Shown: positions 1 through 12,800 of the stretch, in pieces
Layout: each line of letters starts with the position of its first letter
How positions within the stretch are numbered: the first letter of the stretch is position 1
Source: Silurus meridionalis
Taxonomy: Eukaryota > Chordata > Actinopteri > Siluriformes > Siluridae
Direction of reading: 5' to 3'
DNA length: 64,000 bases
NCBI RefSeq assembly: GCF_014805685.1
Contig: NC_060896.1
Location: 18,694,277 to 18,758,276 of the forward strand
The notes under the pieces: generated by a model
What the model was told of the DNA's origin: nothing
The model's database searches: none
Seen by the model: the letters and a program-made list of their open reading frames with translations, nothing else
Translations under genes and position numbers: made by a program

Positions 1-1860
1 TAGCACTCAAATGACAAAAATATATACATCAAATATTTCAAGGAATTATATAAAAATATTTTAGAAGAACTGAGGGTGAAGTCTGTTTATTTTTAGACTA
101 TGTATTCTCTGTTCTGCACTCATCTCACACTGTTGGGTCTCTGCATTGTCTCATGTATTCTTATGTGTTGCACCATACTGTGTCGGAAACAATATTTTAC
201 TTCAAATTCTTTCAGTCTGGATTCTACTTTTCTTTCCCATAACTTCATAGTGTGGCTGATCAACTTTATTCCCCTGTAGTGACTGGTGGTGTGCACATCT
301 CCCTTATTCTTAAAGATCGGTACCAGCAAACTCCTTCTCCATTCCTCTCACCTTCCAAAATCTTGTTAAATAGTCTTGATAAAAACTCCACTGCTATCTC
401 TCCTAAACATCTCCACGCTTCTACTGCTATGTCATCTGGTCCAACCGACTTTCCACTCTTCATCATCTTAATTGCTGCTCTCACTTCCTCCTTACTAATC
501 CTATCCACTTCCTGCTTTACCATCTTCACACCAACCAACCTCTCTCTTGTTTTTTTCTATTTATCAGCTGCTCAGAATATTCCCTCCATCTACCCAACAC
601 ACCCTCCTCACTAGTCAACACATTACGTTATTGCTCTAACTTGCAGCACATCCTTCTCAGCTCGGTCCCTCTGCCTGGCCAATCGGTACAAATTCTTTTC
701 TCCTTTCTTAGTGTCCAGCATCTTATTCAGCTCCTCATATGCCTTTTGTTTTGCTTTTGTCACATCTCTCTTCACCTGCTGCCACTTCTCAATTCTGTTT
801 CACCAACCTCTTTCTCTGTGTGCCTTCCTGCACTTCCTTATTTCACCAACACATCTCTTTGTCTTCCCTTCTATTTCCAGATGTACCTTTTCATCAGTCT
901 CCTTTATCACTTCTGCAGTAGTTGCCCAATCATCCAGCACCTCTTCACCACCACCGAACCTCTGTCTGACCTCTTCCCTGAAACTCACACTACAGTCTTC
1001 CTCCTTCAGTTTCCACCATCTATTTTTTTTTTAAGTCCTCACTCTCCTAATCTTCTTCTTCACCACCAAAACTATCCTACAGACCACCATCCGATGCTGT
1101 CAAGCTACACTGTCCCCCGCCAACACCTTACAGTCTCCAATCTCCTTCAGGTTGCATCTTCTGCATAAAATGTAGTCCACCTGTTTGCACCTTCCTCCAC
1201 TCTTATACGTCACCCTATGCTCCTATTCCTTCTTAAAATAAGTGTTCACCACTGCCATTTCCATCCTTTTAGCAACATCTACCAACATCTGCCCATCCAC
1301 ATTCCTCTTCTTAAAGCCATACCTTCCCATCACCTCCTCATCAACTCTTCACCTTCATGATAATTAAAATCTGCCCCAATCATCAATCTTTCATTCCTTA
1401 TCAGTTACATTCTCCACCACTTCATCTAACTCAATCTAGAATTTTTCCTTCTCCGGGATTTCACAACCCACTTGTGGAGCATAGGCACAGATGATATTTA
1501 TCATCACCCCTTTAACTCTCAGCTTCATGTTCATCACCCCATCAGAAACTCTCTTCACCTCCACTACACTCTTACTGTACTCTTCTTTTAGGATTATCCC
1601 TACACCATTTCTCTTTCCATCCACACCATGATAGAACAGTTTAAACGCACCTCCAATGTTCCTGGTCTTACTCCCTTTCCACTTGGTCTCCTGAACACAC
1701 AGCATATCTACCTTCATATCCTCCTCTCCATCATATCAGCTCCCTCTCTCCCTTTACCAGTCATAAACCCCCCTTGTGAAGTGCCCACCCTCACCTCCAG
1801 TCTCCTACACTTCTCCTTTCCCTGCGGTCTCTACAGACGTCTTCCCCCTTTCCTTCTCCT
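1..1860 (-). mobile_element. Degenerate APE-type LINE (non-LTR retrotransposon) ORF2, truncated by the window edge
   Basis: On the minus strand, fragments of one LINE polyprotein occur in the expected order. Around 1717-1436 is an AP-endonuclease segment with DMLCVQETKWKG and later ICAYAPQVG. Around 538-266 is the region before the palm, with SGKSVGPDD. Around 329-120 is the start of the reverse transcriptase fingers, with PIFKNKGD followed by YRGIKLISHTMKLWE. The pieces lie in different frames with gaps and stops between, so the copy is dead. The catalytic YADD box is not present and would lie beyond the left edge. Long plus-strand frames here (for example 641-1168) are pyrimidine-rich antisense shadows. 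The exact clade was not determined. Confidence 0.85.
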
Positions 1861-1899
1861 CCTTTGGACAAAAGTAGCTATGTTGGCTACAATACTTGT

Positions 1900-2270
1900 G
1901 GTGGTCATTGGTAACCCGGGTTACGATGCACAGGCAGCAGTGTACGTTGGACACGCAGCTGGGATGAGCGTATCTCTCGCCCTGTGAGATGCCCCACTCT
2001 CACTAGCATTCAACGGAGTAAAGTTTGCTCAGAGTGTATTTTTTCTCTTTCAAATGGTTTCAAACAGCAATTTTAGTGATAAAAGCATTTCTTCCAAGTG
2101 CAAGTATGTCCCCTGCTACTAGTGAAAAAAAGAAGAGGAAAGCCATTAGTTTAGAGCAGAAAATAAAAATTATATATCAGCATGAAGCAGGAAAGACTGT
2201 CACAGTCATAGTACCATCTTCGACTTATGATATTTTTCACTTACGATGGGGTCGTCGTAACGTATCTCTC
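1900..2270 (+). mobile_element. Pogo/Tigger-like DNA transposon fragment
   Basis: From 2106 a short plus-strand frame reads MSPATSEKKKRKAISLEQK followed by IKIIYQHEAGKTVT. This resembles the first helix-turn-helix (Psq/CENP-B-type) of Tigger, jerky and TIGD transposases. The match is lost after about 35 residues and no DDE domain follows. The flanking segments (near 1915-1960 and 2225-2265) share similar ACGATG/GTACG-type words and may be eroded ends. This is a small relic, assigned only from the helix-turn-helix similarity. Confidence 0.45.
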
Positions 2271-2589
2271 AACTTTAGTATAGGACTACCTGTATTTAGG
2301 AAAATGTTCCTTAAAAAATCTAATGTAATAAAATATCACTTTCAGATTCATTTCCATTTTGACTAACAGCAGCACTGGAAATGCATTCCAGTTTTATAAT
2401 ACATTCTGAGAATGTGCCCAGCAAATGTTTTTGAGCTTTCAGTGATATAACAACCAAATCTGAAACAATATTTATAGATCATTATTGTCATCAAATGATG
2501 CCAAATATGTTTTTTTTTCTTTCTTTAATTCTTAAAAATTCACAGTCTGAAAATACTTTTTACAAATACATGTTATTTGTGTGAATCCT

Positions 2590-2790
2590 CTTTTGGCAAT
2601 TTACCAGTGGTCAGTTTCTGGCCATAGGACTGCTGTCGGCATTTTGGGTGGCAGACAAATCTCAGCCTATCAGTGAAAATCAAATGCTTAAAATCCCCAG
2701 TATACTGCTGTGCCTAATGAGTGTGCGTACAAGGTAAGTGTTCCTAATAAGCTGTCAAATGAGTTTCAAGTGCAAACTACAAAGTTTGTT
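2590..2790. repeat. Eroded teleost dispersed repeat
   Basis: The words GGGTGGCAGAC, TCTCAGCC, CAGTGA and CTGCTGTGCCTAATGAGTG occur in the order known from a very common teleost interspersed repeat. The copy is divergent and has no coding capacity. The surrounding DNA from 2270 to 3185 shows no gene. Confidence 0.4.
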
Positions 2791-3185
2791 GACGGTCTGG
2801 GATAATAATGGAAAGCACTGACCTACTTTGAATACATAATTCAATTTAATAGGTTTTACAATGTAAATATATGTTAATTCATGCCAGAGTGATATGCAGA
2901 TGTCTGGCACCTCACTGGCTAAAAGGACAGATAAAGGTGATTCTTTTTCTCTGTTCATTTGTCATCATCAATGTATTAGAATTTGGGCATGGGTAATTAA
3001 TTTTTATTCTAAACGTTCAGCGGCATAGAAATATATATTTTTAAATACGACAAACTATCATTTGAGCAAAAATGTTTTTAAATTATAATAATATTTTATA
3101 TATTGTTTTTGTTAGTAATTATTATGCTATACCAAGCGGCCTTGTGTGAAAAAGTGATTGCCCTCTTAATTAATCAAACAACTAA

Positions 3186-3395
3186 CTGATAAAATTTCTT
3201 TCGGCTTCTCCCATTAGGGGTCGCCACAGCGGATCATTTGTATTCATGATCCGCATGTTCGATTTGGCACATGTTTTACGCTGGATGCCCTTCCTAACAC
3301 AACCCTCCCCATTTATCCGCGCTTGGGACCGGCACCAAGAGTGCACTGGCTTGTGCAACCCTGATAATTGGGTTAAATTACTACACATCCAGATT
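3186..3395 (-). repeat. Dispersed repeat sharing the LINE 3' tail
   Basis: The segment CCCATTAGGGGTCGCCACAG is the reverse complement of the 3' tail motif after the LINE C-terminus near 18085-18110. It continues with GATGCCCTTCCTAACACAAC and GCTTGGGACCGGCAC, typical of a high-copy fish repeat. It is probably a SINE-like or 5'-truncated LINE tail inserted in minus orientation. Confidence 0.6.
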
Positions 3396-3439
3396 TGCCT
3401 GGGGCCTCTTTCATCAAAATAATGCTAACAGCCACAATG

Positions 3440-3600
3440 CAAAAAAAAAAAAAAAAAAATTAAGGAATTTTTTTGAGAAATATGATAAAGCATCTCAAGT
3501 CCAAAGATTTCAGTCCAATCAAGCATTCGTGGGATGTTTTCAAAAAGAAATAATGTCCATGAAGTCCCCACCTCGTAAATATACAGGACTGCTATGCTGT
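3440..3600 (+). mobile_element. Tc1/mariner transposase relic
   Basis: The stretch TCAGTCCAATCAAGCATTCG then TGGGATG corresponds to the conserved NPIEHLWD part of a Tc1-type transposase. It is followed by the CCCCACCTCG block that comes later in the same genes. Only this C-terminal piece survives and it has no terminal repeat. Confidence 0.5.
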
Positions 3601-3779
3601 ATGTGTTGTTTTTTTGTGTATTTATTAAATGTATTAAAGTATATCATTGTAAAATGTTAATAATGCTTAAATTCAACATGATTTCTATTCTACCAGATAG
3701 ACTTGTTAAAATTGTTTCAAGAGGTGTATTTTGTTTTTGCACCCTGCAGCTTAGCAGAGTTAATTAAATACAGATGTGC

Positions 3780-3931
3780 ATGATTTCAAAGTCCTGCCTC
3801 CACCCCCTACTCTGATTGGCCACAGTAAAGTCTGGAGAACATTAGGAAAAGAACGCCTCACATAAAATGACATAGTATTTTAAATACATTTGTTGGAATT
3901 GTGAATCGCTTTCAGTCTAGCTACCAATACA
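3780..3931 (+). promoter_or_regulatory. Putative ttc36 proximal promoter and 5' UTR
   Basis: An inverted CCAAT box (CTGATTGGCC, ATTGG at 3815-3819) lies about 115 bases upstream of the ttc36 start codon. No clear TATA box or CpG island is visible. The assignment rests on position and this one motif. Confidence 0.35.
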
Positions 3932-5121
3932 ATGGCATCAGAACATGATACAGCAGTTCTTTGGACAATCTTTAATCCTACAAGCCCTTTTGGAGATATT
4001 GCTGGTTTAAATCAAGAGGAAGAACTTGCAGACGATGGTATGTACAGGGTTTGTTGTACAATGTCAACATTTTACAAGTATGTAAACATATGCATGCCAT
4101 TTACAAACCAATATTTTGTATTTTAATTAAAAGCATTATTTGGAAGCATTATGTCAATATTTAATTATGAGTAGTAATTGAATTTCTTCAGCAATTTCTT
4201 TGTATTCAACACTGATTTTCTCTCTCCAGACTCTGCCTTTGACCCTAATCTGCTAAAGCAGGTGAAGAATTTGGAGCTGCAGGGAGTTTCTGCTGCTGAA
4301 TCTGGGGATTTAAAGACAGCCTTGAGTCATTTTAACCAAGCCATCCAAATACTTCCCATGAGAGCTTCAGCCTACAATAATCGTGCTCAGGCCAAGCGTC
4401 TACAGGGAGATACTGACAGTAAGTTTATTCTTTTTAGCTGAATAGTGTTTTGACCCTTATATTTTATTGACTGACATATTTAACAGATTTTGTAAACATT
4501 ATAAACTATTATACTACTATTAGCACTTACCGGTAGTCCTTTATGAAACCCAAATAATGAAACAAAAAATAATAAAAATACATTAAAATTAAAACCTTCT
4601 CCAAAAAAAAAAAAATCAAATTTTAATTGTAATTTTTAGAAATAGTCTAGGCACTTTTATTTTAGAACATATCAAATAAATAAAACTAATAAATAATTCA
4701 CAACAGCTAAAAATATGATCACCTCCATGATGAGTAAATTTTTTTTGTATATATATATATATATATTTTTTTTTTTTATTTATAATTCTGTCTTGACCTG
4801 TATTCATCCCAGTCTAAGTAATCTGTATGTATTTGTATAACCTTTTTTAAAGGTGCAATCGCAGACTTGGAAAAGGCCATTTCACTGAGCAGGGGCACAG
4901 GCCGCACAGCCTGCCAGGCTCTTGTTCAGCGTGGCCTATTGCTCAGACTGACACAAAGGGATGATGAGGCAAGGGCTGACTTTGAGCGGGCAGCAGCCTT
5001 GGGAAGCACGTTTGCTAGACAACAAGCTGTAAGTCTAAATCCTTATGCAGCTCTGTGCAACCGTATGCTTTCAGAGGTCATCAGCAACCTACGCAACCCA
5101 AGGGTGCCAGAGCCGCAATAG
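3932..5121 (+). CDS. ttc36: Tetratricopeptide repeat protein 36 (three exons)
   Basis: Coding exons are 3932-4037, 4230-4418 and 4853-5121. All introns are GT-AG and the phases join to 187 aa, close to the human length. The N-terminus [20 protein letters not shown] and the GDIAGL that follows match the TTC36 signature (IFNP..PFGDI.GL). Residues about 48-150 form three TPR helical hairpins, with [12 protein letters not shown] in the second and [10 protein letters not shown] in the third. The tail [11 protein letters not shown] is characteristic of the family. TTC36 is a small soluble TPR scaffold; in mammals it is linked to HSP70 binding and to stabilising a tyrosine-catabolism enzyme in liver. 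Nothing in the frame looks damaged. The gene converges with cipc. Confidence 0.95.
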
Positions 5122-5232
5122 AGATGAAGTGACGGAAGTGTACATTATATACATTCATAAATGCTGCAGGCAAATCTGGATTTAAATGTATGCATAGTTT
5201 GTACAGATGTATGCATATTTTGTAAGAGATGG

Positions 5233-5238
5233 AATAAA
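5233..5238 (+). terminator. ttc36 polyadenylation signal
   Basis: A canonical AATAAA lies 112 bases after the ttc36 stop codon, followed by a T-rich then TG-containing stretch. This fits a short 3' UTR. Confidence 0.7.
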
Positions 5239-6842
5239 GATCGTTTTTTTAATCAGGATATTTAGTTTGTTTCTTTTCTGTCATTTCTGAATTAGCCACT
5301 AGAGGTCTTCACAACACAGTGCATTCCTTGGTGCTGCCACATCCTAAAAATGTATATGCTTTGTAAATAATCAAATAATTATACATATGTTTAATAATAA
5401 AGCAGTGTTTTCTTTCTCTTTCATGACATTACAAATTCTAGTAATGTTAATGTCCAATGGTCTGTTATTGATTTTTTTTTCTTCAACTTTTTTCATAATA
5501 TTGTTTTCATTAATGTGAAAAATTTTGTGATTAATTTTAATGTGGTGCCATATCTACGATGCTGTAAATATCAGGAAATGAAAGCTGAAATTCTGATTTT
5601 TTTTTTTTCTTTTGTGGTCTTACATTTTTTATTTATCTATTAATCTCATCAATCTTAAAAGACTAAAGTATAGCACAAAACAATTCTTGATACTTTCATA
5701 ATACTTGTTTTTTTATACAAAAACTTTCAGGGGACTAAATGAAAATTTGACAGCAAATAGAGAAAAGAAGCTTAGGAATTTATAGAACAAAATACATGAC
5801 CATATAAAACACCAATCATACTAAGACTTTTATAATCACATATGATTGTTCATAATTGAAGAAAATAACTTTAGAACTGAAATATTACAACCACAAAAAA
5901 AAACAAATCACATGCACAGCAGGTTATGTATCAGCACAGATTATTATTAGCATGGATCAAAACATAACATAAAAGAAAATTATCACCACTGGAAAGAAAA
6001 AAAAAAAAAAAAAAAAACCCATTACTAGTGTGAATAAAAATGCACTGATGATGAAAGGTCAAAAGAAATGGTACAAACTATTGCAAGAATGTCCAGTAAC
6101 ATAAATAACTACTCTTCAGAAATTGTCAGCAAAAAGCGCCTGAAAACAGAGAACTATCTTTTTCTTTCTGTTTGCCTTGTGTTCTTGGCTGATTGTAAAC
6201 TGTCAGCCTACCTTCTGAGCAAGCTAACTGCTAAATAGCTAAAAGTCACTGATCATCAACTTTGGCTACTACTTTCAGCTTTTATTCTAAACTATCTATA
6301 ATTTACATATTTGCAGCCTTGTTGAAATGCCTTCTGTTTTAGTAAAAGTTATTTTTTGCACTTAATACAGCCTAAACATTATGTTTGAATTTAACTATAT
6401 GGACAGAACATAATTTCTAAGAAATACAGCATTTTCCAGTTAGTGAACAGGAAAATTTCAGTCACAAGACTGGCCAATCCACAGGAATTTCCGAGTCTCC
6501 CCATAGCCAGTCCAGGCTTGAGTGTATTATTTTATGTCAAAGGAAAGAAATGATTCCAATAAATAGATGTATAGGCATTACAATCTGGAAACAAACTGAA
6601 CTGAAAATTATTAAAAATAATTGAAATGCAGTAACTGTGAAAACCCTGAGATACCATAAACTGTGAAAAGACAAAAGTAATGTTTGTCATCAAGGTTGTT
6701 TGGTTTACAAATTAAACCATTGCTAAAACATGTCACACAAAAATGTTTCTCCATGGTGAAGGTCAGCACTCACTGACTCACGAGCACTCCATGGGTGTAT
6801 GAATTTGTGTTTTTACTTACACTTCTAGACTCAGGGACTGTG
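5239..6842 (-). other. Intergenic DNA and probable long cipc 3' UTR
   Basis: No coding frame or recognisable transposon is seen. The minus strand downstream of the cipc stop is AT-rich with A-runs and probably contains the 3' UTR. A minus-strand AATAAA at 5633-5628 is a candidate poly(A) signal, giving a UTR of about 1.2 kb. The true end cannot be placed from sequence alone. Confidence 0.4.
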
Positions 6843-9800
6843 TTATTCTGTGTAAGTTTCTACAGCAGCCACCGCACAAGTTAAGCTCTCTAGAGGTACA
6901 AGTATCTTTTTGTGAGGAGGGTGCTTCCCATAGGCCCTTGACCATTCCATACCAAATGTTGAGTCCTCCTGACCTGCTCTGCCTTCCCTGACTGGCTCAG
7001 TAGTGAGAAGAGGAGTGGGAGGTGCTTCTCTGGAGCCATTAATCCCACATCTGTAGGTGATCATAGCATCAATTCTGGAGCTGATGTCAGCCTCCAGCTC
7101 TCCATCATCACTGCCCATAAAAAGCAAGCTTCTGAGATTTGGATAGCAACCAGATTCAACCATAACCTTGTGTATTTTCTCGAAATTGGGCATGTTGGAA
7201 CCTGCATTGACAGCCTGGCACAGCAGATGTGTATGTTGACGCAGCTGAGCAATATTTTGCTCTGTAGCAGCACTCTGGCGGAGCAACTCCTGTGTTCTTA
7301 GTGTAATGTCCAGCAGTCCTGACTGACTCAGTATCTCCACTGTGTTAAGGAAGCGGCGGTGCCGAGTCAAGCCAATGGAAGCATCTGGGACCTTATTGTT
7401 GTTGAGCAAAAGTGCTGCAGGTTCAGAACAAGAAGATGAAAATGGAAATGATGAAGTGGGATTTGAACTGGAAACAGAGTTAAGACTTGTGAAGGCTTGT
7501 GATGTGCTCATGATCTTTAGTCCTGGAGGTTCTGAACTCCTCTGTGCTACATCAGTATTGGCTGAGGGTGAATGCAAGACAGAATGGGTGTGAGAGTTCA
7601 AGTGGCTCTGCAGCTGCTTGTTTAAATGCTTCTCAGACACTTGGGTAGTGATAGATACTTCTTTTGTTTCTTCAGTGCACACTCTCTTCCTTACACTGTG
7701 CTCCTCTAAACAACCCTCTGGGGCGTTTTCTGTTTTTTCTTTGCTCAGATTAGGAGCAATCCTGGGATACGAGTTAAGGATGGGAAGGTAGGTGTTTTTG
7801 CCCTTTTTGTTCTTGCTCTTAGCGCTTTGTAGCTGTGGTGTAAGAACATGGAGTGGAGAGACCGTGGTTATGCCTGACTGCTGCAGCAACAGAAGATTAC
7901 TTTGAGCATTAGTGCCCTCAGATCCCCACAATGCCCGGAAAACCTGATTCTGTCTTGACTGTCCTGTCTTCACACAGATAAAAACAGAAAATGAAATAAT
8001 GATTTTCAAAATGACCTGTTCACAGTCATACAACCCCAATTTCAAAATAATTGAATTGCTGTGTAGAATGAAAATAAAAACCAGAATGCAATGATTTGCA
8101 AGTCTCATAAAACCATATGCAGAGGTGGCAAAAGTGCACATGCTTCACTCAAGTTGAAGTACTGATTTTACTCTTTAACTCAAGTTAAAGTAAAGAAGTT
8201 TGGGCTCTGACATGTACTTAAGTAAAGTACAATGGAAGTAAAGTAAGAACGGTAAAGTAGCCATTACTACTACCTGTTTTAGTGTCACACTGGTAACTGG
8301 ACCTCACATCATATTAATATTTGGGCTGTCATTTAATTTTAAATTGTCACGAGTTAACTCACGATTAATCTTAATCGCACATTATCTTTTCTAAATTTAC
8401 CTAAAATTTATACTTTTCAAGTATTTTATACTCAAACATGGGCATGGACAAATATTGATGCTTTATGCAAATGTAAATGTTTTAAAGTAATTATATTACT
8501 TACATTCTTGTAAATGTTTTAAAGTAATTATGGTGTTTTAAATTACGTAAATCATCAGGACACCAAACGGAACCTTTGCTATGTTTCCACACAGACAGTT
8601 AATGAGGTGATACCGAAGAATCTGTACCTCTTCTAACTTTCATACGGATTACATAATCAGAGAATATTGGTTTTCGATTGGGATTTTTCAAATTAGACAT
8701 TTCAAGCTTTCTATTCATATATTCATTATATCTGCGAGTCAAGTATTTAGTGAGATTCAGGTTGTTTTATTAATTTGTCTGTGAAGGGAGATGACAGAGA
8801 CGGCAGAGGACGCACCTTGTCTGTTGTCTTTATTTTACAAAAGCACCGAGTTTTGTTGTTATTATGAGTGTATACAAATAAAAGTAGACCCTTTATTAAA
8901 TCAAATGATGTATTGCTCTAATCTGCACGATCAATAATAACAGAGTAATTTTTTTTAGACAATTTAAGTTTGTCTCAGTGTTATAAGGAAAAGTGCCACA
9001 AAAAATAGCCAGGAAAAATACACCAGTGGTAGATTGAAAAAAAGAAAAAAAACGCAATTACAGGAAATTTGTTGACGGGCTGAAAACGGCACGCAACAAG
9101 AAGAATATTGACATTTTACCAAAGAGATTTAAACTAAAGTAATAAGCCTGTTTTGTACAGATATTTGTGTAAAAAATGTTATAAGTGAAAGAAAAAAGTT
9201 TAAATAAATAGTGAAGTAAAGTACTGATACCAGAAATATCTACTTAAGTACAGTACATTACAAGTAATAAAATATTTTTACTTTTTTATTTTCCACCTCT
9301 GCCTATATGTTATTCATAATACAATATAGAAAACATGCTGAATGTTTAAAATGAGGAAACCATTTTAAGGGAAAACATTTAATTTTGAGGTTAATGCCTA
9401 TAACAAGTCTCAAAAAATTGGGACCAGGGCAACAAAAGTCTGGAAAAGTAAGTGTTACTAAAAAGAAACAAATGGAGGAACATTTTGCCACTAAATACTT
9501 TAATTGACAACAGGTGAATAACATGATTGGATTGGATGCTGCACCCTTTGGACTAAAGTGGAGAGAAACCATCTGGTTTGTTATCAGTGTTCAGTTCTAA
9601 TACCTGCATTTATGATGGTACAGGGTGCCTGTGGAATTGGCAAACTACCTCATCAATGCTAAAAAGGTAAAGTATACACAGGTTTTAGAACAATATTCAG
9701 ACAATGTCTTTTTCTGGGAACACCTTGCATATCCGTACAAGACAATACTATACCGCATACTGTATCTATTACAACAGCATGGCTTCATGCCTGACTACAG

Positions 9801-12800
9801 TCCAGTCCTTTACCCAACTGAAAAACATTTGGCATGTCATGAAACAAAATATATGACAAAAAAGATCTGGAACTTTTAAGCAGCAAAAATCCAGCATTAG
9901 GCATGAATGGGACAAACATTTCTCTCTCAAAACTCCAGCAACTGATGTCTTCAGTTTCTAGATGTATACGAACTGCTATACAGTCGTAAACACGGCCCTG
10001 TCCATTCAAATTACCTTTTTTTTCCCCTTAAAAATTAATTTTTCTTCAGTTTAACGATTTCATATGTTTTAAATGTCCTATTATAAATAATATATGAGTT
10101 TATGATATTTACATATAATAGCATTCTGTTTTTTTATTTTTACATTTTTCAGAGTCCCACCTTCTTGGAATTGGTGTTGTACATGGGTTATTTTTTTAAT
10201 AAGTAAAAACTGTTAAGTTGTATTCTTGTGTCTCTATCCTCCACATTGACCTCACCTGTTTTAAAACTACATTTTTGATGATAAACATGGGAGTGAACTC
10301 AGTTTGACCCGATACCAGGTTGTGGCTCCCCTGATCTGCTGTACTCTGAGGTTTATAGCCTTTGAGCTCAGTCACAGTACTGTGTTGATCATCTACATCT
10401 GTCTGTTGATAGTCAGATCCAGCATCTTTGAAGGAGATATAACGAAAATATCATGAATTAAAATATTTACAGTCATCAAGCATTTTTAAATAGTCAGTGT
10501 ATTGAATCAAGACAGGCTAATAAAAGTAAAAAAAAAAAAAAAGAAAAAAAAAGAATTTTAGTCTTTAGTCCTTTATTTCTATAGGTATAAAAGTCAGATT
10601 GTGATGCTTTTCCAAACTTGCATGGTAATTTCTGCAGTTCCTCCTAATTAGACTGGACTCATTTCTCTTTACATCACCAGACATAAGACTCCTGCAAACT
10701 TCAAATTTCATTTAGCTGCTACTAATATACATTATGTTAATTATCAAATAAAGCTTAGCCATGCAAGTCAAAGTCATAAAACTACATCCACTAGATGGTA
10801 GACTGATAAGCTTTAGTACACCAGTGGTTTCATCCCTTTTTTTTTTTACTTGTTTAATTTTTAACATCTTTACTAAACTTCAACACAGTACAATTTTACG
10901 TTTTTTGATGTTAGTTGTTCTATTGCAACCACATTGGCAGTAACACCTAAAGTAACCCAAGTATATTATACATTAATAGCTGAAACATTCAATCTAATAA
11001 TAAAACTAGATCAAAAGTCAAAATGTGCCTGTTGTTCCAACACTGACACAAGAAGAATGACATCTATCCTTCCATATCATCTACTCTTTAAAATCCACTT
11101 CATTTCAGTGTTTTCTTTTACCTGATTTTGGAACGTGTAACAGTGGCATTTTTATACACCACTGTTTGTAGTTCAAATTCTATTCTTGTTTTTTATTATT
11201 ATTATTATTTCCATCTAGCACACTCTTGTTCTATTACAGATGGTATATCTGATCTCAGAGAGGAAAGACAGTTCACCTGTATCACTTTAAAGCTGAGCTA
11301 CCCTGTATCAGGATGGCTTGCATGTTTTTTTTTTCTTAACAAAACCTTTTCAAATTAAATTATTACAGATTCTGCAGAATCTTTGTTAAAACATTTTTTT
11401 CTCCATGCCAGGTTTTTTTGTTGTTGTTGTTATTTTCAGCTATTTTCAATGCTAGTGCAACAGCTCTGATTAATTATCTCAGTTTTAAAATTGCTTTTTT
11501 CCAGTAAACAGCTGTCAATTATTATTCAGTGAATTCCTAGTGACATGAAAGAAGCAAGGATTAAATCACTTGAAAAAGAAACAAATTTAGTAATACATGA
11601 TAATAAACAGCTGCAAAAGTTGATTATAGACAATATAATCACAGATGAGTAGCATGTAACAATTAATTTAGCACTAAACTCTCCTCCAATGGACTGCCTA
11701 AAACATATACAAAAAATTCCTTGGTTAGAAACAGTACTTAAGACTTAATTAAAATTAAGATTTAAGACTTAAATGGTATTTCTATTTGATTTACACAACA
11801 AAATTAACATTGTTTTTTCTTCTAGGATTGCACTGTATATGGCAACATCCAAACTCTCTTAGTCCCTTAAGATCAAAAGCATCTATACAACATGGCACTA
11901 TCACTACCAGGCTTCACTGTAAGGATAGTGTTATTAAGGTCATGATCAGGATTCGGTTTTCACTAAATGTAGTCCTTTGTGTTGATTTTAGTCTTATTTT
12001 GGTCTACCAAATAAGATTTCATGTACATTTCTTTTAAATGGCATTCTTTTTACCACATTACGTTAAAAAGCCAGCTTTGTGTCTGTACTATGTTCCTTTA
12101 AGAAAACTGCTCCTGTCTGAGCTATGGATCTCTCCAGCACCCTTAGGGCTGCACTTGGGCTGCAATTAATATAAACAGTCTGCTACAATGGCTTAGGACC
12201 GCAGTTTAAATGAATATTTTGCATCACTGAACAGCAAACCTCAACAATGATAAAACTATTATATATGGACATTAGGTGCCACTCTGATGAGGATGAGTCC
12301 CTTTTGAGTCTGGTTCCTCTCTAAGTTTCTTCCTTTCACCATCTAAGGAAGTTTTTCCTTGCCACGGTCACCACTGGCTTTCTCATGTGGAAAAAACGTA
12401 TAAGGGATACACTTATAGGCACTAAACTTCTAAACTCTAAGTTCATAAGCCTTTTATCTCTGTACAACTGCTTTTGGGAGAATGTCCACTGTAAAAAGCA
12501 CTATACAATTAAAATGAATTGAATCGATGGTTTCCATTAACCAACAAAGTTACTGAATTTTGGCAAAAAGCTTTACAATGCCCTTGCAGTGGTGCCATGT
12601 TCTTTCCATATTTTAAAGACTGAATGGTTCTATATAATTAAAAGTTGGGATATATTCATAACTAAATCCTGATTGACACTTTACTGTAACTTTGAGTGCC
12701 AGCTTCTTAACCACTGAATGCATACTGCTTTTTCCTGCCAGTGTTTGCATGTAGAGACAGAGTGTAATGTGGTTTTGAGTGTCTGTACTTCCTAATTTAG

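Noticed and set aside
641..1168. A 175-codon plus-strand frame
   Set aside because: Pyrimidine-rich antisense of a purine-rich LINE ORF2; no domain and overlapping frames of similar length.
7342..7593. Plus-strand frame antisense to cipc
   Set aside because: It lies wholly opposite a conserved coding exon and has no recognisable similarity.
7968..8141. Upstream extension of the cipc last exon as a single 432-residue protein
   Set aside because: The extra residues lie before a usable acceptor and include transposon-end DNA; the conserved protein continues instead into exons at 10425 and 13082.
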